Source: Amycolatopsis sp. CA-126428 (GTDB taxonomy: Bacteria; Actinomycetota; Actinomycetes; Mycobacteriales; Pseudonocardiaceae). Taken from it: DNA of 64,000 nt. Location of the stretch: the NCBI RefSeq assembly GCF_002904335.1, contig NZ_PPHF01000062.1, forward strand, positions 1-64,000. Reading direction: 5' to 3'. Position 1 is the stretch's first letter; every line of letters starts with the position of its first letter. Position numbers and translations under genes: made by a program. The notes beneath the pieces were generated by a model that saw nothing but the letters and a program-made list of their open reading frames with translations, ran no database searches and was not told the DNA's origin. Of this stretch, positions 35,522-44,263 are shown piece after piece.

Positions 35522-35757
35522 GCGAACCCAACCGCTCGGTTGGCGTACCCAGACGGTCGACTCGCGTACCCAGCCGGTCGGCCCGCGTACCCAGCCGGTC
35601 GGTTCGCGTACCTGGACGGTCGGCTTGCGTACCTGGAGGGTCGGCTTGGGAACCGACTCTCCAGGTACGCTGACCGACCCTTGGGGTACGCGGGCCGACT
35701 CTGCAGGTACGCGGGCCGACCCTTGGGGTACGTGGGCCGACGCTTCGGGGACGTTCG
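35522..35757. repeat. 21-bp-period tandem array with inverted halves (array 1)
   Basis: Seven units starting at 35522, 35543, 35564, 35585, 35606, 35627 and 35648, each beginning GCGTACC or a variant and carrying GGTCGGC. Five units of the opposite orientation follow, starting CCGAC at 35653, 35674, 35695, 35716 and 35737. The period is exactly 21 nt throughout. The array fills the gap between the convergent flippase and aftD genes and ends on the base before the aftD stop codon. The two halves could pair over more than 100 nt. Confidence 0.9.
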
Positions 35758-38700
35758 TCAGGGGGCGGGCTCGGTGGGGTTTTCCTTGCGGGTGAACCAG
35801 TCCACGCAGGTGGCCACCATCGCGGACGCGGCCAGCAGCAACGCCGCCTGGGTCACCGGGCCGTACGCCCAGTCCTGGCCGTGGCCCAGGACGCGGCCCG
35901 TCACCGATACGGCCGCCGCCACAGCCATGCCGCCGAAGGCGAGGAACCTCGGTGCGCGCTCCGAGAACTGGCGGGCCAGCAAGCACGCGATCAGCAGCAC
36001 CACCGGCAGCATCCCGCCCAGCGCGACCAGCAGCCCGATCAGCACCACCGGTGTCCAAGCTCCGCCCGGGGAGATCGTGAACCGGCGCCGGCGCGCCGGC
36101 CACGCCACGCCCACCAGCAGCACCAGCACCGCCGCCGCGCCGATCAGGAGGCTCAGCCGGTAGTTCGCGTCCGGGGTGAACGCCAGCGACACCACCCCGC
36201 CCGCGCCCGCCGGGACGACCCACGCCTGCTGCCAGCCGTCCACGCGGGTGCGCGTCAGCTGCTGACCGTCCAAAGTGGCCGTCCAGCCCGCGTTCGCGTT
36301 CTCCGGGACCGCCAGCACCGCCTCCGCGCCCGGCCCCACCGTCACCGACCGCGACGCCGCGTCCCAGCGGCCCACCTGGACCGCGCGGTGCACCGGCGGC
36401 GCGGCCGTCCCGGACGGGCGCAGCCACAGGTCCTGGACCACGAACGACTCCGACCGGTCCGTCCGCAGCTCGTGCCCGCCCGCGGGCAGCGCGATGCCGC
36501 CTTCCGAGTCGCGGCACATCCCCAGGGACAGGGGCCGGTGCGCGGTGAGGTCGGACAGCTTGCCCTGCACCGACGTCCGGTAGTCGAGCCCGTCGAGGTG
36601 GACGTTCGGCCCCGAGCCGCACGGCACCGTGAACGCCGGGTCCGGCGCCGGGAGCAGGCCGTCGCTGCCGGACAGCGTCAGGCTGCCGATGCCCACCACC
36701 GCTCGCGCCGCGGGATCGTCGTCGTCGCCCGGCAGCACGAGCTGCAGCTGGTCGGTGTCCAGGGGCTCGAAGGACGCGGACCCGCCCGCGTCGAGCTGCA
36801 CCGGCCGCGTCCCCGACCGGCCCACCAGCTCCACCTGCCGCGGCGCCTTGGCCCCGCTCGACGGCGAAACCTCGATGTGCAGCCCCGAAATCCGCTTCGG
36901 CGACGGCCACCCGAGCGTCAGCGCCGGCCGCAGATCGGTGACGTCCGGGCGCCACGTCGTGCCCGGATCGCCGTCCACGGCCGCGAACCCGGCGGCCGCC
37001 GGGTCGCCGCCCAGCTGGGACGTCGACGCCACGGTCACGCCGGGCAGCGACACCGGGTTGCGGCCGCCGCCCGCCGGCAGCACCGTGCCGCCGACCAGGT
37101 ACGTCTCCTCGGCCGGGGTGCTGAACAGCCGCCGGATCCCGTCGGGTTCCTCGCCGTCGCGGGCCGCGGCGGCGTCACACCGCACGGCGGCGCCGAGGGG
37201 CAGGCACGCGTACCGGGGCTGCAAGCCGCGCGTGAACGCGAACCCGGGCGCCGGCCCGGCCGGCAGGTCCGCGGGCACCTCCAGGGCGCGCTGCGGCTCG
37301 GTGTCCGGGATCTTCAGCTCCGCGATGCCGACGTTCCCGTCCTGCCGCCCGACCACCAGCGACAGCAGCGTGATCCGCACCGTGCGGGTGACGCCGCCGG
37401 CGACGGAGTACTGGTGCGGCCCGGCACCGCGGATCACCGGCTGCTCGACCGAGCCGTTGTCGGTCGTGATCCGGATCCGGGTGGCCGGCCAGCCCACCCG
37501 CAGGTCGTCGACCATCTGCAGGTCGACCGAGTTCACCAGCCGCGGGGTGTCCAGCTCCACCTCGAGCCACTGGCCGATCGGCCCGGTGAACGACGACGAA
37601 TGCCACGCCGTGCGCGGATCGCCGTCGATCGCGGCGAACGGCTGGTGCGAAGGATCGGACCCGCCGAAGGCGTCGGCGAACGACGCCGCGGTCGACGCCG
37701 TCACCGAGCGGATCCCCCGGTAGGCGGCCACGGTCTGGTGCTCCTGGCCCGGGAACGGCAGCAGGTCGCCCGCCGCGCGCTGCTGGCGGTAGGCCTCGCC
37801 GGCGGTCAGGGTCTGGCTGAGGTTGTCGCGGACGCCGCCGACGTTCCGCTCGGCCCGGCGCAGGCCGTCGGTCACCAGCCGCGGGCCGCCGGGCGACCCG
37901 CCGTCGCCGGTGAGCACGGTGGGCGTCGCCGGGTCGAGCTGGCCCGAGTCGATCAGGGGCAGCAGGTTCTCCGGACCGCCGCTCACCGTGGGGACGTCCG
38001 TTGTGGACGTCGCGGTGGCCAGCGGCACCGGCTTGCGCACTTCGTAGACCTCGAGGGGCCCGAACTCCGCGGCCTTGGCGATGCCCGGCGACCCGGCCAG
38101 CCCGGCCCGCAGGGTCGCGATGGGCGGCGCGGTGTTCCGCTCCCGGTCGATGTCGTTGCGCAGCAGCAAGAACCGGTATCCCGAACGCGCGAGCAGCGCG
38201 GCCAGCCCGGGGTCGCCGCGGCCGTCGGCGAGCGCCGCGTCCACGGAGTCCATCAGCCGCGTGTTCCCTTCGGATCCCAGCGGCACCTGGTTGCGGACCG
38301 CCCACGGGCTTCGCGCGATCGCCTGCGCGGGCTCGTCGACCGTGCGGCCCCAGTCGTATTCGCCGAAGCCGGTGGCCGGCAGCAGCAGCGTCCGCGCGTT
38401 CGGATCGGCCTTGCCGACGTAGGCGAAAGCGTCGTACCAGTAGCCGGGCACCGCGTCCCAGCCCGGGCCGGACCGCAGGTTCAGCAGCCACGCCGGTGCC
38501 GCCATCACCAGCACCAGCAGCAGGCCCAGCGCCGGGCGCAGGAACCGGCGCGCGGACGTCACCCGGGCCGGGCTCGCGATGCCGTGCGCGAACGCCAGCA
38601 TCAGCGGCAGCCGCAGCACCGGCTCGAACTTGTGCACGTTGCGCAGCGGCGCGAGCGGCCCGTCGAGCAGGTGCCGGACCTGTTCGGCCAGCGGGCTGTC

Positions 38701-39768
38701 GAGCGTGCCGACGTACCCGATGGTCAGCAGCGTCAGCCCGGTCACCACGCCGAGCACCAGGAACCGCCGCTCCGGCAGGCCACGCCGGGTCAGCCCGAAC
38801 AGGCCGACGCCGGCGACGAGCCCGGTCGCGAGCATCAGCACCGGGTTGTCGATCAGCGACCAGCCACCCGGCCACCACGGCGTGCCCTGCACGACGTAGG
38901 CGACCCACTGGTTGGTCCCGCGCAGCACCTCGAACAGCGACATCGGCGCGGTCGTGTTCGTCGCGGACTCGATGTAGTCCAGGAACGGCAGGCTGTATTC
39001 GCCGAGCAGCAGCAGCGGCAGGATCCACCACAGCGTCGCGCCGACGACGAACACGAACCACCACAGCACCAGCTCGACGTGCGCGCGCGTCCAGCGGCGG
39101 GTCAGCAGCCACAGTCCCGGCAGGACGAGCGCCATCACGACCATCGCGCCGTTGACGCCGCCCATGCACAGCACGGCCAGCGCGGACAGCCCGGCGGCCC
39201 GCCGCGGCGAGCCGATCGCCCCGGCCCGCACCAGCGGCACCAGCACCCACGGCAGCAGCACCGCGGGCAGCATTTCCGCGGACAGACCGCCGATTTCGGT
39301 CAGCATGCGCGGCGCGAGCGCGTACCCGAGCGCGCCGATCAGCCGCGTGCGCTCGGTGCCGATCTTCATCGCCCGCGCCAGCAGCAGGGCGCCGCCGAAC
39401 GCGGCCGACAGCAGCACCGCGCCCCACAGCCGTTGCGCGATCCACGCGGGCACGCCGGCGGCCTGGCACAGCGCGAAGAACGGGCCCATCGGGAACAGGT
39501 AGCCGTACGCCTGGTTCTGCAGCTCCCCCGCGGTGGCCTGGGGGTTCCACAGGTGCAGGGCGCGCCCGAGGAAGGCGAGCGGGTCGACGGCGAGGTCCAG
39601 CTTGGTGTCGAACGTCGTCTTTCCCGGCATCTGCAGGAACGACAACGTGGTCAGGGCCAGCACGATCCAGGTGCTCGGGCGGCGGAGGAGCGCGCCCGGC
39701 GAGAACTTCCGGCCGCGCTCCGCGGGCGGGACCTCGTCCCGGGTCCGTTCGCGGGTGCTGGTTACCAT
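35758..39768 (-). CDS. aftD: Alpha-(1->3)-arabinofuranosyltransferase AftD
   Basis: About 1,336 residues from ATG 39768 (a start at 39801 is possible). AftD branches the arabinan of arabinogalactan and lipoarabinomannan, using decaprenyl-phosphoryl-arabinose on the outer face of the membrane. The N-terminal GT-C region has about eleven helices with an early acidic loop (PGKTTFDTKLDLAVDPLAFL). The large exported part holds carbohydrate-binding-like beta domains (FAAIDGDPRTAWHSSSFTGP; FAAVDGDPGTTWRPDV), and further helices end the protein. Size and order match M. tuberculosis Rv0236c. The neighbouring genes are the expected arabinan-region set. Confidence 0.93.
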   Translation of the reverse strand: MVTSTRERTRDEVPPAERGRKFSPGALLRRPSTWIVLALTTLSFLQMPGKTTFDTKLDLAVDPLAFLGRALHLWNPQATAGELQNQAYGYLFPMGPFFALCQAAGVPAWIAQRLWGAVLLSAAFGGALLLARAMKIGTERTRLIGALGYALAPRMLTEIGGLSAEMLPAVLLPWVLVPLVRAGAIGSPRRAAGLSALAVLCMGGVNGAMVVMALVLPGLWLLTRRWTRAHVELVLWWFVFVVGATLWWILPLLLLGEYSLPFLDYIESATNTTAPMSLFEVLRGTNQWVAYVVQGTPWWPGGWSLIDNPVLMLATGLVAGVGLFGLTRRGLPERRFLVLGVVTGLTLLTIGYVGTLDSPLAEQVRHLLDGPLAPLRNVHKFEPVLRLPLMLAFAHGIASPARVTSARRFLRPALGLLLVLVMAAPAWLLNLRSGPGWDAVPGYWYDAFAYVGKADPNARTLLLPATGFGEYDWGRTVDEPAQAIARSPWAVRNQVPLGSEGNTRLMDSVDAALADGRGDPGLAALLARSGYRFLLLRNDIDRERNTAPPIATLRAGLAGSPGIAKAAEFGPLEVYEVRKPVPLATATSTTDVPTVSGGPENLLPLIDSGQLDPATPTVLTGDGGSPGGPRLVTDGLRRAERNVGGVRDNLSQTLTAGEAYRQQRAAGDLLPFPGQEHQTVAAYRGIRSVTASTAASFADAFGGSDPSHQPFAAIDGDPRTAWHSSSFTGPIGQWLEVELDTPRLVNSVDLQMVDDLRVGWPATRIRITTDNGSVEQPVIRGAGPHQYSVAGGVTRTVRITLLSLVVGRQDGNVGIAELKIPDTEPQRALEVPADLPAGPAPGFAFTRGLQPRYACLPLGAAVRCDAAAARDGEEPDGIRRLFSTPAEETYLVGGTVLPAGGGRNPVSLPGVTVASTSQLGGDPAAAGFAAVDGDPGTTWRPDVTDLRPALTLGWPSPKRISGLHIEVSPSSGAKAPRQVELVGRSGTRPVQLDAGGSASFEPLDTDQLQLVLPGDDDDPAARAVVGIGSLTLSGSDGLLPAPDPAFTVPCGSGPNVHLDGLDYRTSVQGKLSDLTAHRPLSLGMCRDSEGGIALPAGGHELRTDRSESFVVQDLWLRPSGTAAPPVHRAVQVGRWDAASRSVTVGPGAEAVLAVPENANAGWTATLDGQQLTRTRVDGWQQAWVVPAGAGGVVSLAFTPDANYRLSLLIGAAAVLVLLVGVAWPARRRRFTISPGGAWTPVVLIGLLVALGGMLPVVLLIACLLARQFSERAPRFLAFGGMAVAAAVSVTGRVLGHGQDWAYGPVTQAALLLAASAMVATCVDWFTRKENPTEPAP

Positions 39769-39848
39769 CCGGTAGATACTAAGCCGAAACCTGGCTACCA
39801 TGTGCCGACGATTTTCCCCGGCCCCCGACTTCCCTGGGCAGGTGCGCC

Positions 39849-40568
39849 ATCACTACCGAACTGAGCACGAACGGCTTCGCCGACGCGTGGGCACTGGCCG
39901 AGCCGGTCAAGGGCTGGATGACGCGTGCGCAAGGCGAAGCGCTGTGGCAGGCCGCGTGCCGTCTCGAAAAGGGTGACGTCATCCTGGAAATCGGCAGCCA
40001 CCAGGGCCGATCCACGATCGTCCTCGGCGCGGCGGCCCGCACGATCGGCGCCACGGTGATCGCCGTCGACCCCTTCGTGGACGGCCGGTTGTTCGGCGGA
40101 TCGCCGACGCGGCAGCTGTTCGAGCGCAACATCCGGCGGGCCGGGCTGGACGACGTCGTCGAGCTCGTCGCCGGTTACAGCACGAAACTGCGCCCTGACT
40201 GGGATCGGGCCATACAGCTGCTTTACATCGACGGCAAGCACGACTACTGGACCTACACCGACGACCTGCGCTGGTCGGCGCACCTGCCGACGGGCGCGGA
40301 AATCCTGGTCCACGACTGTTTTTCCTCCATCGGCGTCACGCTCGGCACGATCGCGAAGGTCCTCTTCGGACGGCGGTACACCTACCTGGACCGGGCCACG
40401 TCGCTGGCGCGGTTCCGGCTGGCGCCACCGTCCACGGCGGACCGGCTGCGCGTGCTGGCGCAGCTGCCCTGGTTCGCGCGCAACGTCGGGATCAAGGTGC
40501 TGCTGCGGCTGCGGTTGCGGCCGCTGGCGAGGCTGCTCGGGCACGACAGCCCTTACGACCCCTACTGA
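39849..40568 (+). CDS. Class I SAM-dependent methyltransferase, probable non-AUG (ATC) start
   Basis: About 239 residues if started at ATC 39849, 216 if at ATG 39918. Methyltransferase_24-type domain: VILEIGSHQGRSTIVLGAAA (SAM site), VIAVDPFVDGRLFG, LLYIDGKHDYWTYTDDLRWS, ILVHDCFSSIGVT. The 23 codons before ATG 39918 read TTELSTNGFADAWALAEPVK GWM, which looks coding and belongs to the family's N-terminal helix. No ATG, GTG or TTG occurs in frame back to the stop at 39780. AGGTG lies 4 nt before the ATC. It diverges from aftD. Confidence 0.75.
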   Translation: MTTELSTNGFADAWALAEPVKGWMTRAQGEALWQAACRLEKGDVILEIGSHQGRSTIVLGAAARTIGATVIAVDPFVDGRLFGGSPTRQLFERNIRRAGLDDVVELVAGYSTKLRPDWDRAIQLLYIDGKHDYWTYTDDLRWSAHLPTGAEILVHDCFSSIGVTLGTIAKVLFGRRYTYLDRATSLARFRLAPPSTADRLRVLAQLPWFARNVGIKVLLRLRLRPLARLLGHDSPYDPY

Positions 40569-40570
40569 GG

Positions 40571-40614
40571 TCGTGAGTGGTAAGGCGGGTTAGAACCCTA
40601 CTTACCACTCACGA
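40571..40614. repeat. 44-bp palindromic repeat, copy 4
   Basis: Same arms as copy 1 with two right-arm changes (CCCTAC for CCCGCC). It lies between convergent genes. The last codons and the TAG stop of the minus-strand membrane protein gene are inside it. Confidence 0.9.
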
Positions 40615-42415
40615 GGGGTTTCCCGACCTCGACCCTGGGGACGCACACGGGTGCACCCGGGCTCGTCAGCCGCACGCCGATGTGGTCGAAGAGGCCGTCG
40701 ACCGGCAGGTACAGCGAGTGCAGCCCGGCCTGGAACCACACCGGCGTCCGGTCGACCAGGCCTTCACCGCCGTCGCGGGTGAAGTAGTCGATCTTCAGCA
40801 GGTGCCGGCCGAGCATCGGTTTGTCGAGCGGGATGCTGAGCGGCGTTTCGCCGACCGTGTACCCGCAGTCCGCCACCGGCCCCGCCGCGCCGCGGGACTC
40901 CGCGGCCACCCCGGTGATCAGGTGCGGGGTACCGGTGGCGTCGAGCAGGTGCATCCGGTTCGTCGGCTGGTCGAAGTGCGTGCCGGGCACCAGGCCGGCG
41001 ACCCGGGACGCCTGCGAATCCGCGCCGAACCACTCGTGCACCACATCGGACGGCACGAACGTGTCGTAGAAAACCAGATCCGGGTCCGCCGCGACGGCCG
41101 CGCGCACATTGGCGAGGTATTGCCCGGAATGGTCGAACCGCATTGCCGGAGCCAGCCGGGAAAAACCGATCGCGGAACTGGCGAGCAAAAGCACGCACAC
41201 GATGAGCGCGATCGGCCGCTCTCGGGTGACTCCGGATGGCCCAACCCCACCAGGCGTGAGGAAAGCGAACGCTCCGCACAGGGCGGCCACGAACGCCAGC
41301 TCGGCGAGGTACCTCGGGTCGTCACCGGCGGCCGGGCCGACTTCGCGCAGCCGCGTCAGCGCCAGCAGCCCGACGTCCACGGCGAACAGCAGCCCGAGCA
41401 GCGCCCACGCCCGCCAGGCCCGGCGGCCGCCCACGCGCACGCCGGCCACCAGCAGCGCCACGGCCGCGGCGAACAGCAGGACCACGACCGCGAACGGCGA
41501 GGGCGCCCAGGTCGCACCCGGGCCGGGCCCCGACCACGGGCCGCCGGCCAGCCCGGGCAGGAAGGTGTCGCCGAGCATCCGGCCGGTCAGGTCGGCGACG
41601 GTGCCGGCGGTCATCGGCGGACCGCCGGGAGCCACCTGGCTCGACGTCAGCGCGAGGTAGCCCGCGACGAACGCGGCGAGCAACACCGCGTGTCCCGCCC
41701 AGTAGCGCCACCGGTCGCGGAAGGACCGTCCGAGCAGGACGGTCACCCCGGCCAGCAGCACCGGGACCACCACGGCCTTCTCGTAGAACGCCAGCCCGAA
41801 GAGCGTCCAAGCGAACGTGCCGATCCACCACCGGCCGCCCTCGCGCAGGTACCGAACGTGCCAGTACAGGGCGCCGGCGGCGGCCAGCACCACCGGGACG
41901 ATCTGGGAACCGTAGGCCCACCACAGCGGCGGGACCAGCAGCAGCGTCGAGGCGGTGAACACGGTGAACGGCACCAGGATCGCCCAGCGACGGCCGAAGC
42001 AGCGCACCAGCAGGCACCAGAACAGCACGGTCGCCACGGCCCGCATCAGCAGCAGCGGCAGCACCATGAGCGGGAAGTTCAGCGGCGCCCACCACGTCAT
42101 CACGGCCGCGAGGAAGAACCCGCCGGGCATCAGGTGCCCGTGGTAGTCCTGGAACAGGTAGCCGAGGTCGAACGGCCCGGCGAAGGCGGCCCGGTAGGTC
42201 ATGACGAAGTCGTCCTGGGCGAAGTTCCCGTGCAGCGCCGCCCACGTGTGCAGCGCGAACGGGATCACCCCGGCGACGAACGCGGCGATGACCAGCGCCG
42301 ACGGTCTTCGGACCACCCGGGGCGCGGGCTTTTCGATCTGCACCCACCCCCGCTTTGGGGGGTCCAGGGGGGCTTGCCCCCCGGCTGGGGTTTGGGGCTC
42401 GGCCCCAAAAATCAT
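40598..42415 (-). CDS. Polytopic membrane protein, GT-C-like (uncharacterised)
   Basis: 605 residues. About eleven membrane helices in the first ~430 residues, with an acidic early loop (ALHGNFAQDDFVMTYRAAFA) like the catalytic loop of GT-C glycosyltransferases, then an exported C-terminal domain (ANVRAAVAADPDLVFYDTFV; LLKIDYFTRDGGEGLVDRTP). It may be a polyprenyl-phosphate-sugar glycosyltransferase. ATG 42415 has GAGG 5 nt upstream, overlapping the end of the VWA gene, so the pair form an operon. The first ~25 residues (PQTPAGGQAPLDPPKRG) come from a GC-rich repeat; the last residues and stop come from palindromic repeat copy 4. Confidence 0.7.
   Translation of the reverse strand: MIFGAEPQTPAGGQAPLDPPKRGWVQIEKPAPRVVRRPSALVIAAFVAGVIPFALHTWAALHGNFAQDDFVMTYRAAFAGPFDLGYLFQDYHGHLMPGGFFLAAVMTWWAPLNFPLMVLPLLLMRAVATVLFWCLLVRCFGRRWAILVPFTVFTASTLLLVPPLWWAYGSQIVPVVLAAAGALYWHVRYLREGGRWWIGTFAWTLFGLAFYEKAVVVPVLLAGVTVLLGRSFRDRWRYWAGHAVLLAAFVAGYLALTSSQVAPGGPPMTAGTVADLTGRMLGDTFLPGLAGGPWSGPGPGATWAPSPFAVVVLLFAAAVALLVAGVRVGGRRAWRAWALLGLLFAVDVGLLALTRLREVGPAAGDDPRYLAELAFVAALCGAFAFLTPGGVGPSGVTRERPIALIVCVLLLASSAIGFSRLAPAMRFDHSGQYLANVRAAVAADPDLVFYDTFVPSDVVHEWFGADSQASRVAGLVPGTHFDQPTNRMHLLDATGTPHLITGVAAESRGAAGPVADCGYTVGETPLSIPLDKPMLGRHLLKIDYFTRDGGEGLVDRTPVWFQAGLHSLYLPVDGLFDHIGVRLTSPGAPVCVPRVEVGKPLVSGK
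42354..42412. repeat. GC-rich dispersed repeat inside the N-terminal coding region
   Basis: Contains two hairpins, GGGGGG cttg CCCCCC (42367-42382) and TTTGGGGC tcg GCCCCAAA (42391-42409). GGGGGTCCAGG relates it to the repeat at 29250 and 30010. It lies within the first codons of the membrane protein gene. Confidence 0.75.
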
Positions 42416-42422
42416 GGCGTCC

Positions 42423-44003
42423 TCACTTCTTGCAGGCGGGCGGCTGGCACATGAGCTTGCTCAGTGCCTGGTAGAAGACGTCGGAGATCTTGCGCGGGTC
42501 GGGCGTGGTGAAGGACTCGCCGCCGGTCGCGGCCGAGACCTGCCGCAGCTCGCTCGCGTCGATGTCCGGGCCGATGCCGATGCCGATCACGGGCAGCGGT
42601 TTCCGCGGGTCCTGCAGCCGGCCGAGCTCGGCGAGCAGGCCGGGCAGCCCGATCGAGTCGTCGTCCTCGTTGCGGCCGTCGGTGAGCACGACGACGACGT
42701 TGATCCGGCCGAGCTGCCAGCTCTGCCGGGCGTTCTGGTAGGCGGCGAGGATCGAGTCGTACAGCCCGGTCGCGCCGCCGGGCTTCGGCTTGACCGCCTG
42801 CAGCTTCGCCACCCCGCCCGAGGCCAGCTGCTGGGAGATCGGCAGCATGGGCAGCAGTTCCTTGTAGTCCTTGGCGCCGTCCAGCTTGGTCGAGAACAGC
42901 CAGAGGCCGATCTCGGTCGTCGGCTTGAACAGCCCGAGCCCCTGCGTCGCGGCTTCGAGCGTGAGCGCCATCCGGCTGCGGCCGGTGCCGGGCACGGTGG
43001 CGGCCATCGAGCCGGAGACGTCGAGCAGCACCTGGACGCGGGCGCTGAGGTTCGCCCCGGCCCACGCCTGCAGCACGCCGTACATCGCCTCGGGCGTGGG
43101 CGGCCCGGCCGGGCGCGGTGCGGCGTTCGTGCGGGTGTCGCGTGGCCGGTCGCCGAGCAGCTGCCCGGACGGCGTCCGGAACCCGCCGTCCGCGAACGCC
43201 TTGGTGGCGGTCTGGTCGAGCAGCAGCCGGAGGAACCGCTCGGCCGCCGAGCGCGAGGCCTCCGAGGCCCGCGGCAGCACGACGTACGGGTAGTCGAAGC
43301 TCGGCACGCCGGCGGCGGGGTAGGCGGCGACGAGCTTGCGGGCCAGCACCGACTGCTCCGACGCCGGCCACGCGGTGAACGGCTGCTTGACCGCCGAAAG
43401 CCTGCGGATCTCCTCGGTGAAGGCGGCGGCCGGGTCGGGCGCGTCCTTGGTGACCTGCTGCAGGCCGATCAGCGCGCCGATGGCGGCCGGGTCCCGGCTC
43501 GGATCGGGCAGCCCGACCGGGCTCGCGGCGAGCACGTCCGACCACGACGGCGACTTCCCCGGCCAGCCGGCCTGCTTCGCGACGTCGTCGGTCAGCGCCA
43601 GCACCACCGGCGAGCTCGCCACCGGCTGGCCGGACTCGGGGAGGTTCCACGCGCCGCCGTCGCGGGCCTGCAGCAGCCAGGTGCTCGACTCCGGCACCCA
43701 GACGTCGGGGCCGTTCGCACCGTTGGCTTCCAGCGCCGTCGCGGTGGCCGTCGACGGGCTCGCGGTGACCTCGACGGAGTAGCAGTCCTGCCCGGGGACG
43801 GTCCGGGCGAGCTCGGTGAGCACCGGCGCGATGTCCGGCGCGGCCGTGAGGTGCACCGGGGTGGTGGTGTCGCAGCCGCCGCCGGCCAGCCGGTTCTTCA
43901 GGTAGCCGAACCCGGCCCAGGCGAGCAGCGCGACCACGAGCAGCGCGCTCAGGACGATGACCCGGGCGTCGATGCGCCGGGCCCGCGCCGGGTGTGCCGC
44001 CAA
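42423..44003 (-). CDS. Membrane-anchored substrate-binding-like and VWA-domain protein
   Basis: 526 residues. One N-terminal membrane helix (VIVLSALLVVALLAWAGFGY, residues about 15-35) anchors an exported periplasmic-binding-protein-like domain (PVHLTAAPDIAPVLTELART; GPDVWVPESSTWLLQARDGG). A von Willebrand A domain begins near residue 330 with an intact MIDAS (QVLLDVSGSMAATVPG) and VVVVLTDGRNEDDDSIG. A disulfide pair is likely at the end (LMCQPPACKK). Such proteins bind metal-dependent ligands or assemble surface complexes; the partner is unknown. It is cotranscribed with the downstream GT-C-like gene (7-nt gap). Confidence 0.85.
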   Translation of the reverse strand: MAAHPARARRIDARVIVLSALLVVALLAWAGFGYLKNRLAGGGCDTTTPVHLTAAPDIAPVLTELARTVPGQDCYSVEVTASPSTATATALEANGANGPDVWVPESSTWLLQARDGGAWNLPESGQPVASSPVVLALTDDVAKQAGWPGKSPSWSDVLAASPVGLPDPSRDPAAIGALIGLQQVTKDAPDPAAAFTEEIRRLSAVKQPFTAWPASEQSVLARKLVAAYPAAGVPSFDYPYVVLPRASEASRSAAERFLRLLLDQTATKAFADGGFRTPSGQLLGDRPRDTRTNAAPRPAGPPTPEAMYGVLQAWAGANLSARVQVLLDVSGSMAATVPGTGRSRMALTLEAATQGLGLFKPTTEIGLWLFSTKLDGAKDYKELLPMLPISQQLASGGVAKLQAVKPKPGGATGLYDSILAAYQNARQSWQLGRINVVVVLTDGRNEDDDSIGLPGLLAELGRLQDPRKPLPVIGIGIGPDIDASELRQVSAATGGESFTTPDPRKISDVFYQALSKLMCQPPACKK

Positions 44004-44263
44004 TGCACGTCCTTCCCTCGTGAGGTGCTGGCAGCTTGCCAGCCGGGTGAGCGGGAAGCCAGTACCGGAAGCAGAACGTCACCATCGGCGCGTGAGCCCG
44101 CCGTGAAGGGCGGCCCGGGTGCGGCCGTTTTGGTGATTCACCCTACGGTGTCGCGCTTTTCGCTTGACGACCATCCCACGCGGGTAATTGCACGATGACG
44201 GCTCGTGAAAACGATTTCGCCGTCCTTTCCCCGGCGATACGGCACCGAACGGAGGCCGGACCC

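Noticed and set aside
35522-35757. CRISPR array
   Set aside because: Repeat units are contiguous with a 21-nt period; there are no distinct spacers and no cas genes.
35522-36000. Seven-residue peptide repeats as a C-terminal tail of AftD
   Set aside because: The aftD stop codon lies immediately before the array, so in normal reading it is not translated.
35881-39864. A 1,300-codon open frame antisense to aftD (and similar long antisense frames opposite the GGDEF-EAL, membrane-protein and sox genes)
   Set aside because: Arg/Gln/His/Pro-rich shadow translation expected in high-GC DNA; the sense frame has recognisable domains.
42412-44085. Alternative frame on the same strand as the VWA gene
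   Set aside because: Arg/Ala/Gly-rich composition and no domain; the 42423-44003 frame carries the VWA motif and membrane helix.
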